Source of the DNA: an uncultured Propionibacteriaceae bacterium
GTDB taxonomy: Bacteria > Actinomycetota > Actinomycetes > Propionibacteriales > Propionibacteriaceae
Length of the DNA stretch: 7,025 bases
Assembly (NCBI GenBank): GCA_937859105.1
Contig: CALMAD010000281.1
Location: 1 to 7,025 of the forward strand
Reading direction: 5' to 3'
Shown here: in pieces, positions 1-5,944 of the stretch
Numbering within the stretch: the stretch's first letter is position 1
Layout of the letters: the number at the start of each line of letters is the position of its first letter
Notes under the pieces: model-generated
The model's input: the letters and a program-made list of their open reading frames with translations, nothing else
Database searches by the model: none
What the model was told of the DNA's origin: nothing
Made by a program: the position numbers and the translations under genes

Positions 1-73
1 GGGCGACGTCTGCGGGGTGGCCCCAGCGAGAGGCGTCCGAGGGGACGCTCCACCCCCTCGCCTCACTCGCCAT
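1..73 (-). CDS. Possible divergent iron-regulated gene, 5' fragment (unidentified)
   Basis: Reading leftwards from an ATG whose complement is CAT at 71-73, the frame stays open to the window edge for 24 codons (it begins MASEARGWSVP). Counted by hand, 21 of its 24 third positions are G or C, as expected for a gene in this genome. The ATG lies 5 nt from the iron box at 79-97 and mirrors the GTG of the plus-strand neighbour. There is no Shine-Dalgarno; a TAACCT hexamer ends 7 nt before the ATG, so a leaderless transcript is plausible. Too little protein is visible to name a family. If real, its position makes it iron-repressed and probably tied to iron or haem acquisition (inference). The main alternative is a plus-strand gene from the left ending at TAA 90-92. 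That frame shares the same wobble positions, so composition cannot separate the two. Confidence 0.35.
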   Translation of the reverse strand, partial: MASEARGWSVPSDASRWGHPADVA

Positions 74-78
74 CAAAG

Positions 79-97
79 TTAGGTTAGGCTAACCTCA
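79..97. promoter_or_regulatory. DtxR/IdeR-type iron box
   Basis: TTAGGTTAGGCTAACCTCA is an interrupted palindrome centred on base 88. It matches the established DtxR/IdeR operator consensus (TTAGGTTAGSCTAACCTAA) at 18 of 19 positions. These Fe(II)-dependent repressors bind such sites in actinobacteria and shut off iron-uptake genes when iron is sufficient. The box lies 5 nt before the GTG of the DUF2470 gene and 5 nt before the ATG of the possible divergent gene. It contains TAnnnT-type hexamers on both strands (TAACCT at 90-95 plus, and 86-81 minus), so a bound repressor would cover both candidate -10 elements. No convincing -35 was found on either side. Confidence 0.9.
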
Positions 98-102
98 CCA
101 TC

Positions 103-855
103 GTGAGTCCCTGTCGAGCCCACCTCCAGCCCAGCCACAGCCTCGACCACCCGGACGCCCGCCGCGTCCGCAGCATTCTCGTCGCGAGCAGCCATTGCGA
201 GATCGGCCCGCCCGACCGCCGCCGCCTGCTGGGCCGCTACATCATGACGCAGGACGGCGGGCTCCTCCTGCCCGCCCTCAGCGTCGCCGGCCCGTGGATG
301 GCCCAGGTCCTGCGGGGCCACCCCTCCCCGCCGCTCCCGCTGTGGGCCGCCGACGTCGCCCACGTCCCCCAGCCCCACCGCGTGCGCGGCGGCGTCCGAA
401 TGACTGGACGCCTCGCCCTCCTCGAGCAACCCCTCGGCGAGCACCTCTGCGACGACCTCGAGGTCCCACCGGGCGAGCCCGTCGTGGCCTACGTCCCGCT
501 GGAGGCGCGCCTTGAGATCTCGGACGCCCCCGGCGCAGCTCCGCGCGCCTGCGAGGTCCCCATCGACGCCTACCGCGCCGCCGCCCCCGACCCGCTCGCC
601 GGCTGGGAGAGGGACTGGCTCGCACACCTGGCCCGCCACGACGACGAGCCGCTGCGCCGGATCGTCACCCCGCGACACCACCTCGCGCCGGACGACCTCC
701 TTCGCCCCCTCCGCGCCGACGCCGACGGGCTCACCTTCCGCCTCTACACCGCCGGAAGCTCCCGAGACGTCCACATCCCGTTCCGCAAGCCTGTCCACTG
801 CGGCTGCGAGGCGATCGGGGCGCTCGCCGACCTGGTCGAGGCATCCGGCAGCTAG
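103..855 (+). CDS. DUF2470-domain protein, iron-box controlled (HugZ/split-barrel-like)
   Basis: A 250-residue soluble protein. Residues about 20-160 resemble the degenerate FMN-binding split-barrel region of actinobacterial DUF2470 proteins, with an opening like their conserved 'RVRSI' start (here 21-25). Residues about 168-248 form the DUF2470 domain: WERDWLAHLARHDDEPL, then a section ending DVHIPFRKPV. DUF2470 is also the C-terminal domain of HugZ-type haem-degrading proteins, so a role in haem or iron metabolism is likely but unproven; the usual H-x-N-x-D-H pattern is altered to HLARHDD (175-181). GTG 103 is the only sensible start, since no other ATG or GTG precedes the conserved region. 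It has no Shine-Dalgarno, and TAACCT sits 7 nt upstream, pointing to a leaderless mRNA. The iron box immediately upstream implies repression by an IdeR/DmdR-type regulator when iron is plentiful. It is tail-to-tail with the amidohydrolase gene, 9 nt apart. Confidence 0.82.
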   Translation: MSPCRAHLQPSHSLDHPDARRVRSILVASSHCEIGPPDRRRLLGRYIMTQDGGLLLPALSVAGPWMAQVLRGHPSPPLPLWAADVAHVPQPHRVRGGVRMTGRLALLEQPLGEHLCDDLEVPPGEPVVAYVPLEARLEISDAPGAAPRACEVPIDAYRAAAPDPLAGWERDWLAHLARHDDEPLRRIVTPRHHLAPDDLLRPLRADADGLTFRLYTAGSSRDVHIPFRKPVHCGCEAIGALADLVEASGS

Positions 856-864
856 ACCCAGGGG

Positions 865-1668
865 CTACTCCGTCGTCTCCGTCGACCCCACCGCTCCCGC
901 TGGGAACGCCCGCGCGCCCAGCAGTCGCTGCAGGTTCGCATCGGCCGCCCGGGCCACGACGTCCGGCAACCCCTCCTGTGCGAAACACACCATGGCGTCG
1001 TAGTCGACCTCCGACTCGTGCTGGGTGTGCGGCCAGTCCGATCCCCAGAGGAGACGCTCGCCTCCGGTGCGTTCGATCACGTCGTCCAGCAGCATGCGGG
1101 CCGCGCCCTCGTCGGGCCACCGGTACGGCCCCGACACCTTGAACCACGTCCGCTCCGCCCCCGCCAGCGGCCCCAGATCCCCGGCCGCCCGCGGACGCCC
1201 CAGGTGGTCGATCACCAAGTCAGCGGGCCAATCGAGCAGGGACTCGTTGAGCTCCCCCCACTGAGCCCCCTCCGCGTGCACCTCGAGATGCACGCCCGCC
1301 TCGGCCATGCGCTCCCCCGCCGCGCGCCACCGCGGCGACGCGAGCGGCGGCAGTTCGCGCCCCAGCAGGTTCAGCCGGACGCCCACCGCCCCCCGGGCCA
1401 CCCACTCGTCCCAGTGCGCCTCGAGTTCGTCGATGTCCGCCGGCGCCACCACCACCCGGAACCGGCCCTCGTATTCCTGGGCGGTCGCGAACAACGGGTC
1501 CGGGGTGGCGGCGAAGCTGGTTTGCACCAGCAGCGCGCCCGCGATGTCGTGGTCGTCCAGGTGCCGCAGCAGCGCAGTCGGCGACGCCTCGTACGAGGGG
1601 GCATAGCGGCGGCGACCCCGCAGCGGCACACGACTGTCGAAGAGATGGGTGTGCGCGTCGAACCTCAT
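865..1668 (-). CDS. Amidohydrolase family 2 / 2-pyrone-4,6-dicarboxylate lactonase-like hydrolase
   Basis: A 267-residue cytoplasmic TIM-barrel hydrolase of the amidohydrolase_2 (COG3618-like) group. Landmarks in order: D-A-H-T-H at 4-8 (strand-1 HxH), LEVHAEG at 128-134, IDHLGRP at 153-159, KVSGPYR at 177-183, WGSDWPHT at 208-215 with the catalytic-type Asp211, and DANLQRLLG at 243-251. This order matches LigI-type lactonases, which hydrolyse 2-pyrone-4,6-dicarboxylate without a metal, and relatives acting on sugar lactones such as fuconolactone. Length (about 270-300 in the family) is normal, so the gene looks complete. The start is ATG 1668, just before the conserved HxH; no Shine-Dalgarno is visible. 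It is divergent from gntR-matC across 76 nt holding a perfect palindrome, so it probably shares their regulation and acts on the imported compound or its lactone (inference). Exact substrate unknown. Confidence 0.85.
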   Translation of the reverse strand: MRFDAHTHLFDSRVPLRGRRRYAPSYEASPTALLRHLDDHDIAGALLVQTSFAATPDPLFATAQEYEGRFRVVVAPADIDELEAHWDEWVARGAVGVRLNLLGRELPPLASPRWRAAGERMAEAGVHLEVHAEGAQWGELNESLLDWPADLVIDHLGRPRAAGDLGPLAGAERTWFKVSGPYRWPDEGAARMLLDDVIERTGGERLLWGSDWPHTQHESEVDYDAMVCFAQEGLPDVVARAADANLQRLLGARAFPAGAVGSTETTE

Positions 1669-1713
1669 GCGTCGAGTAGACCACGCCGCACCCGGCGCCG
1701 CAGCCTTCCTCAG

Positions 1714-1737
1714 ATTCCTCTAGACATCTAGAGGAAT
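1714..1737. promoter_or_regulatory. Perfect inverted repeat, probable GntR (HutC-type) operator
   Basis: Left arm ATTCCTCTAGA (1714-1724) and right arm TCTAGAGGAAT (1727-1737) are exact reverse complements separated by CA. The core holds two TCTAGA units. CTAGA-containing palindromes are typical operators of HutC-subfamily GntR proteins (for example the DasR and PhnF sites built on GGTCTAGACC). It sits in the only divergent gap between the amidohydrolase and gntR, as expected for an autoregulated local repressor. A near copy of the left arm, TTCCTCAGA, lies at 1706-1714 and could be an extra weak half-site. The right arm also contains the gntR Shine-Dalgarno. Confidence 0.82.
1731..1736 (+). 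promoter_or_regulatory. Ribosome binding site of gntR embedded in the operator
   Basis: GAGGAA, 8 nt before ATG 1745, is the only Shine-Dalgarno-like sequence upstream of gntR. It is wholly inside the right arm of the palindrome. In an mRNA that begins upstream of 1714, the arms could form a 10-bp stem with an ACAU loop that would hide this site. Confidence 0.6.
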
Positions 1738-1744
1738 AGCGCGC

Positions 1745-2503
1745 ATGATGGCTTCCATGACAGTGTTGTCGGCCGCCAACCTCTCCGGCTCGGACGCCCG
1801 CCTCCCCATGCATCAACGCATCTCGCTGCTGGTGGAGCAGGCGATCGAGGACGGGGGGCTCAAGCCGGGGGACCCACTCCCTCCGGAGAGCCGCATCGCC
1901 CGCGATTGCTCCGTCGCGCTCGGCACCGTGCGGCAAGCCATGGAGAACCTGCGGGAGCGGGGCCTGATCGAGCGGCGTCAAGGGCGCGGCACGTTCGTAC
2001 GTCAACCGGATTTCGCCGAATCGATGCTGCGGTTCTTTCGCTTCGGCGACGGCGTCTCGACCCGGCTGCCCGCCGGGGAGGTGCTGGAGATCCGCACCGC
2101 GGACGCCGACGCGGCCACGGCGTCCGCCCTCCTCCTCGACACGGACGCGCCCGTCGTCACGATGAAACGCGTGCGCTCGATCGAGGGACGCCGCCTCGTC
2201 TGGGAGCGGATCTGGCTCCCCCGGCCGCTGTTCGACGGGGTCGCCGACGTCGACCCGCAGCAGGTTCCCCACCTTCTCTACCCCTGGTACATGGACGCCT
2301 TCGGCGTCTTGGTGTCCCGGGCGCGGGAGGACCTCACCATCGATCGCGCGACCGCCGAGGACGCCGACCTGCTCGGCTGCGAGCCGGGCGAGCCCATCGT
2401 GGTCATCGAGCGGCTGGCCACCACCCTCACCGGCGGGCGCGTCGAGCGCCGCATTTCGCGCGGGCTCGCCTCCACCTTTCACTACCGAATCGAGATCTCA
2501 TGA
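1745..2503 (+). CDS. GntR family transcriptional regulator, HutC subfamily (UTRA domain)
   Basis: A 252-residue DNA-binding regulator. Residues about 18-87 form the GntR winged helix: MHQRISLLVEQAI, then LKPGDPLPPESRIARD, then the recognition helix region VALGTVRQAMENL, and the wing RRQGRGTFV (78-85). Residues about 107-250 form a UTRA effector-binding domain of the HutC/FarR subfamily, with the recurrent patterns DAPVVTMKRVR, LVWERIWLP, and GEPIVVIERLA. Length is normal for the subfamily (about 240-260). ATG 1745 has the best spacing (8 nt) to GAGGAA; ATG 1748 or 1757 are possible. The probable operator abuts the start, so autorepression together with control of the divergent hydrolase is expected. 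The ligand is likely the transported carboxylate or a breakdown product (inference). The stop codon overlaps the permease start (ATGA, 2500-2503), giving translational coupling. Confidence 0.92.
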   Translation: MMASMTVLSAANLSGSDARLPMHQRISLLVEQAIEDGGLKPGDPLPPESRIARDCSVALGTVRQAMENLRERGLIERRQGRGTFVRQPDFAESMLRFFRFGDGVSTRLPAGEVLEIRTADADAATASALLLDTDAPVVTMKRVRSIEGRRLVWERIWLPRPLFDGVADVDPQQVPHLLYPWYMDAFGVLVSRAREDLTIDRATAEDADLLGCEPGEPIVVIERLATTLTGGRVERRISRGLASTFHYRIEIS

Positions 2504-3753
2504 GTCCGGAACAATTCGTGGCCGTCGGCGTGTTCGTCGCCGTCTTCGGCCTGGCGATGTGGCGCAAGACCAACATGGGCGCGATCGCGCTGGCCGCCAC
2601 CTTCCTCGTCGGAACCCTGCTCTTCCACCAGAAGCCGAAGGCGCTGCTGGAGGGGTGGCCGACCTCGTTGATGCTGACGCTGATCGGCGTCACGTTCCTG
2701 TTCGGCATCGCCCGCGAGAACGGCATGGTCGACAAGATCGTCAACGGCGCCGTCGCCGCCGTCAGAGGCCGGCTCTTCTGGGTGCCGTGGGTGTTCTTCT
2801 TCCTCGCCGCGTTCATCACGGCCGCGGGCGCGGTGACGCCCGCGACGAACGCGATCCTCATTCCGATCGGGCTGTCGCTGGCCTACAAGTACCGAATGAG
2901 TCCCCTGCTGATCGGCGTCAGCATTCTCAACGGCACGAACGCCGGCGGATTCTCCCCGATCGCCGTGTACTACACGATCGTGTCCGGCACGCTGCACAAG
3001 TCCGGCCTCGACCTCGACGCCGGGCTCGTCTTCCTGGCGACGTTCCTGTTCAACGCGCTACTGAACGTGCTGGCGATGGCGGTCTTCGGCGGTTTCAAGC
3101 TGCGCGGTCAGCGGGCCGAGGCCGAGGCCACCGACTCGTCGTCCGAGGCGCCCGTCAGCCACCGGATGACCCTCCAACAGGGCGTCACGCTCGCCACCCT
3201 GGGTGCCCTCGTGGTCGCCGTGCTCTTCTTCGGCATCGACATCGGTTTCGCGGCCATCATCGCCGCGGTCGGACTGGCCTTGCTGTGGCCCAAGGCGGGC
3301 GCAGCGGGCGTCAAGCACATCGCCTGGATGGTCGTACTGCTCATCGGCGGCGTGATCACGTACGTGTCGCTCATGGAGTCGGTCGGCATCATCACGGCCA
3401 GCTCGGACGCCATCGCGCACTTGTCCATCCCAATCGTGGTGGCGCTGCTCCTCCTCTTCATCGCCGGGCTGACCTCGGCGTTCGCGTCGACCATCGCGAT
3501 GTTCGGCATTCTGATTCCCCTGGCCGCCCCGCTCATGGCCAACGGCTCGCTCCCCCTCCTGGGCTTCTCCATCGCCCTGTGCATCTCGGCGTCGGCGGTC
3601 GACTCCAGCCCGCTGTCGACGGGAGGCGCGCTCGTCGTGGCCAACTCCGAGGAGCCCGATCAGCAGCGCGTCTTCAACCGCCTGATGGCGTGGGGCCTCG
3701 CCATGGTCGTGGTCGCCCCGCTCGTCACCTGGCTCGTGTTCGTGGTCCTCTGA
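2500..3753 (+). CDS. MatC-type dicarboxylate/malonate permease (SLC13-like ion transporter superfamily)
   Basis: A 417-residue integral membrane transporter, very hydrophobic, with about 10-12 predicted membrane segments. The N-terminal half (about 1-150) matches the dicarboxylate carrier MatC N-terminal pattern: NMGAIALAATFLVGTL (25-40), LTLIGVTFLFGIARENG (59-75), GAVTPATNAILIPIG (110-124) and NGTNAGGFSPIAVYY (144-158). A hydrophilic cytoplasmic loop spans about 200-225. The C-terminal half repeats the ion-transporter fold, with SAFASTIAMFGILIPLA (326-342) and SASAVDSSPLSTGGALV (363-379). The family carries malonate and related dicarboxylates. The start overlaps the gntR stop by ATGA and lacks its own strong Shine-Dalgarno, so translation probably depends on gntR. 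Repressor, permease and divergent hydrolase form a self-contained uptake and catabolism unit. The substrate could be malonate-like, a tricarboxylate, or an aromatic breakdown product such as a pyrone dicarboxylate; the sequence does not decide. Confidence 0.88.
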   Translation: MSPEQFVAVGVFVAVFGLAMWRKTNMGAIALAATFLVGTLLFHQKPKALLEGWPTSLMLTLIGVTFLFGIARENGMVDKIVNGAVAAVRGRLFWVPWVFFFLAAFITAAGAVTPATNAILIPIGLSLAYKYRMSPLLIGVSILNGTNAGGFSPIAVYYTIVSGTLHKSGLDLDAGLVFLATFLFNALLNVLAMAVFGGFKLRGQRAEAEATDSSSEAPVSHRMTLQQGVTLATLGALVVAVLFFGIDIGFAAIIAAVGLALLWPKAGAAGVKHIAWMVVLLIGGVITYVSLMESVGIITASSDAIAHLSIPIVVALLLLFIAGLTSAFASTIAMFGILIPLAAPLMANGSLPLLGFSIALCISASAVDSSPLSTGGALVVANSEEPDQQRVFNRLMAWGLAMVVVAPLVTWLVFVVL

Positions 3754-3769
3754 CCCACCGACGGACGCC

Positions 3770-3801
3770 GCGCCCGGACCCCTGCCGGGGGATCCGGGCG
3801 C
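3770..3801 (+). terminator. Hairpin terminator after the permease gene
   Basis: GCGCCCGGA (3770-3778) pairs with TCCGGGCGC (3793-3801). Inside it, CCCC (3779-3782) pairs with GGGG, closing a short loop and leaving a small bulge. The total is about 13 bp, nearly all G-C, beginning 16 nt past the stop codon. No T tract follows, as is common in high-GC actinobacteria, so it may instead slow polymerase or protect the mRNA end. Confidence 0.6.
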
Positions 3802-3832
3802 AACCGCGTCCCGGGACCGACGAACAGGGCAC

Positions 3833-3857
3833 AATCGTGCGCGGAATCGTGAATCGT
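3833..3857 (+). repeat. Short AATCGT direct repeats upstream of the CLC gene
   Basis: AATCGT occurs at 3833-3838, 3845-3850 and 3852-3857; the last two lie in a tandem 7-mer, GAATCGT GAATCGT (3844-3857). They fall in the 129-nt gap where the CLC promoter should lie, ending about 25 nt before its ATG. They could be a regulator site, but no known family consensus is recognised. Confidence 0.35.
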
Positions 3858-3882
3858 TTCGTCCGTCGCGGGAGGCCCTTTG

Positions 3883-5154
3883 ATGAACGTCCGGCATGAC
3901 GACCCCGGCTGGGCCGCGCGCACGGCGTCCGCGCTGCGCTACGGCGCGCTCGTGGCGGCGGCCGGCGTCCTCGCCGGGCTGGGCGCCGCGGGCCTCACCT
4001 GGGTGCTGCACACCGTGGAGGATTTCGTCTACGGCAAGGGCGAAGAGCACGGACAGGTGCTGACCGACGGCGTCCCCGTCTGGCGCGGCAGCGTCGGCGT
4101 CGCCGCCGTCGCCATCGCCCTGGCCGTCGCCTGGTGGCTGCTCCGCGGCCGGGCGGCGCCCCTGGTCGGCGTGAAGGGCATGGCGAAGGGCAAGCGGCCG
4201 CCGCTGTGGCCGACAATCGCGAACGCCGTCCTGCAGATGGTCGGCGTCGGCGCGGGCCTCCCGGTCGGGCGCGAGGTCGCGCCGCGGGAGCTCGGCGCTC
4301 TCGCCGGCAGCCGGCTCACCGAGCGGGCCGGCCTCGACGAGGACGACCGGCGCGTCCTCATCGCCGCCGCCGCCGGCGCCGGGCTGGCGGCCGTCTACCA
4401 GGTGCCCCTCGGCGGGGCCGTCTTCGCCATGGAGCTCATGATCGGGCGCATCTCGATGCGGATCGCCGCGACGTGTCTGGGGGCGTCCAGCATCGCGGTG
4501 CTCGTCTCGCGGATCTACATCACGCCCGTCAACCAGTACGCCGCCGCGATGCCCGACGGCGCCGACTGGACGATCCTCGCCTGGGCCCTCGTCGCCGGGG
4601 CCGTGCTGGGCCCCTTCGGCGGCTGGTTCGGCGACCTGGCCGACCACGTGAAGTCCCACTCGCAGCGCGGCAACCTGACGCTGATCACCCTGCCGCTGGC
4701 CGGCCTCGGGGTGGCGGTGCTCGCCTGGTTCGACCCGCTCGTGCTCGGCAACGGACGCGGCGCCGCCCAAGCCGGCTTCCTCGGCCTGGGCCTCGCGGCC
4801 GCCACGCTGACGCTCGTCGGCAAGTGCCTGGCGACCTTCCTGACGCTGCGCGCGGGCGCGGTCGGCGGGACGCTGGCCCCGGCCATCGCCGCCGGCTCGT
4901 GCGCCGGCATCGTCGTCGGACGCCTCGCCGAGCTCGTGCTGCCCGGCGTCGACGTGCCCGTGACCGCGCTCGCCCTATTCGGGGCGGCCGCCGTGCTGGG
5001 GACGTCGCTGCGCGGCCCGGCCACCGGGATGCTGTTGATGGCGGGCCTCACCGACCAGACCCACGACGTCTACGCGGCCCTGGCGCTCGCGGTCGCGGCG
5101 TCGTACGCGACGGCGTCCCTGCGGCCGGGCCTGCCCGGCATCAAGCGCGGCTGA
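3883..5154 (+). CDS. CLC-family chloride channel/transporter, atypical subgroup
   Basis: A 423-residue polytopic membrane protein with the CLC fold. The gating glutamate is present (E131) in the pore motif GREVAPRE, where classic members have GREGP. The helix following VPLGGAVFAMEL keeps the first Glu (E184), but the next residue, Glu-in (E203) in CLC-ec1, is Leu185. The chloride-coordinating GSGIP motif is not recognisable; its place holds a PLVGVKGMAKGK stretch at about 93-104. The third pore motif reads GGTLAP (328-333) where GxFxP is usual. Tyr397 fits the ion-coordinating Tyr445 of CLC-ec1. No C-terminal CBS domains. Proton-coupled CLCs normally need Glu-in, so this may be a channel or weakly coupled (inference). 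ATG 3883 is preferred over TTG 3880 because GGGAGG (3870-3875) is then 7 nt away. It is probably transcribed on its own. Confidence 0.85.
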   Translation: MNVRHDDPGWAARTASALRYGALVAAAGVLAGLGAAGLTWVLHTVEDFVYGKGEEHGQVLTDGVPVWRGSVGVAAVAIALAVAWWLLRGRAAPLVGVKGMAKGKRPPLWPTIANAVLQMVGVGAGLPVGREVAPRELGALAGSRLTERAGLDEDDRRVLIAAAAGAGLAAVYQVPLGGAVFAMELMIGRISMRIAATCLGASSIAVLVSRIYITPVNQYAAAMPDGADWTILAWALVAGAVLGPFGGWFGDLADHVKSHSQRGNLTLITLPLAGLGVAVLAWFDPLVLGNGRGAAQAGFLGLGLAAATLTLVGKCLATFLTLRAGAVGGTLAPAIAAGSCAGIVVGRLAELVLPGVDVPVTALALFGAAAVLGTSLRGPATGMLLMAGLTDQTHDVYAALALAVAASYATASLRPGLPGIKRG

Positions 5155-5165
5155 CCGGCGACCCG

Positions 5166-5180
5166 GCCGGGGCGCCCGGC
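5166..5180. terminator. Shared hairpin between convergent CLC and MarC genes
   Basis: GCCGGG (5166-5171) and CCCGGC (5175-5180) are exact complements around a GCG loop. The stem can be extended by a G-U and a C-G pair (5165/5181, 5164/5182). It lies in the 30-nt gap between the two stop codons and would work in both directions. The stem is short and has no T tract. Confidence 0.42.
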
Positions 5181-5184
5181 TGAG

Positions 5185-5826
5185 TCAGCGCGCCAACCCT
5201 GGCAGCAGCGCCGCCAGCCCGGCGACCACCATGGAGACGGCGATGCCGGCGAGGATCATGCCCATGAGGCGGGTCATGATCGTCCGGAGGGTCTGGCCCA
5301 GGTGGTGGCCGATCGCGGGCGCGAACCACAGCACGACGAAGAGCACGGCGATCGTCGCGAGCGCGGCCGCCGAGACGGCGACGTAGCCCGCCACGCTGTC
5401 GACGTGCCCCGTGAAGACGATGATCGTCGTGATCGTGCCCGGCCCGACCAGCATCGGGAACGTCAGCGGGTAGAACGCGACGTCGCCCTGGCCGGCCTGC
5501 GCCTCCTGATGCTTGCGCTCGTCGGCGCTGCCGGAGTGGGCGGCGCTGCCGCCGTTGAGCATCCCGAGCGCGATCATGAGCAGCACGATGCCGCCCGCGA
5601 CCCGGAAGTCGTTGACGCTCACCCCGAAGAACGTGAGCACGGCGCTGCCGGACGCGATGATGACCGCCGTCATGAGCACGCTGAACAGGGCGACCCGGAC
5701 GGCGGTCGTCCGCTGGCGGCGGAGGTCGTAGCCGGTGGTCAGCGCGAGGAACATCGGCAGCGCCACGAACGGGTTCATGATCGCGAACAGGCCGCCGAAT
5801 GCCTGGACGAACAACGTCGGGTTCAT
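5185..5826 (-). CDS. MarC family integral membrane protein (NAAT-type)
   Basis: A 213-residue inner membrane protein with about six membrane segments (roughly 6-30, 44-66, 74-91, 118-140, 146-170, 186-208). It carries the hallmarks of the MarC/UPF0056 family: AIMNPFVALPMFLALT (15-30), FRVAGGIVLLMIALGML (74-90), FYPLTFPMLVGPGTI (118-132) and RLMGMILAGIAVSM (186-199). A hydrophilic loop rich in charged residues spans about 96-115. Length is typical (about 200-220). The family was named from the E. coli mar locus, but a direct role in drug resistance was not upheld; some relatives are linked to amino-acid transport, and the substrate here is unknown. ATG 5826 is chosen because AGGAG (complement of 5834-5838) lies 7 nt upstream and the protein then begins with the family's usual short N-terminus. 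It is divergent from the DoxX gene and convergent with CLC. Confidence 0.92.
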   Translation of the reverse strand: MNPTLFVQAFGGLFAIMNPFVALPMFLALTTGYDLRRQRTTAVRVALFSVLMTAVIIASGSAVLTFFGVSVNDFRVAGGIVLLMIALGMLNGGSAAHSGSADERKHQEAQAGQGDVAFYPLTFPMLVGPGTITTIIVFTGHVDSVAGYVAVSAAALATIAVLFVVLWFAPAIGHHLGQTLRTIMTRLMGMILAGIAVSMVVAGLAALLPGLAR

Positions 5827-5889
5827 GCGACCACTCCTACCGCACATCCCGCGGACCTGCCAGCGGGACAGTTCGTCGGCATCCGGCAC

Positions 5890-5895
5890 TAGGCT
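5890..5895 (+). promoter_or_regulatory. Candidate -10 element for the DoxX gene
   Basis: TAGGCT fits the actinobacterial TAnnnT -10 pattern and lies about 50 nt before the DoxX ATG. The best upstream hexamer is GGGACA at 5865-5870 with a long 19-nt spacer, so the -35 assignment is poor. No regulator site is recognised in this 118-nt divergent gap. Confidence 0.3.
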
Positions 5896-5944
5896 GACGG
5901 CGCGCTGCATTCTCAGGAGCGTTGCCCACGAGAAGGAGAAACAC

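Noticed and set aside
79..798. Minus-strand open frame opposite the DUF2470 gene
   Set aside because: The plus-strand frame matches DUF2470 patterns and follows an iron box. The minus frame has no recognisable motif and is rich in G, A, V and E.
1220..2482. Minus-strand open frame (420 codons) across gntR and into the amidohydrolase
   Set aside because: It lies antisense to gntR, crosses the operator, and overlaps the hydrolase in a different frame. No recognisable domain; composition typical of a shadow frame.
3754..3882. Fluoride riboswitch upstream of the CLC gene
   Set aside because: CLC-F genes are often under such riboswitches, but the conserved GGCGATGG-type core and downstream pairing were not found, and the protein is not an obvious CLC-F type.
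3058..4770. Very long minus-strand open frame (570 codons) across the permease and CLC genes
   Set aside because: It is antisense to two clearly recognisable membrane proteins and spans their intergenic hairpin. Its protein is low-complexity, rich in R, G, D, E and H, as expected for a mirror frame in high-GC DNA.
5909..5934. Weak hairpin (TTCTC/GAGAA) in the DoxX leader
   Set aside because: Only five pairs with a 15-nt loop, and the strong AAGGAG overlaps its edge. Not distinguishable from chance.
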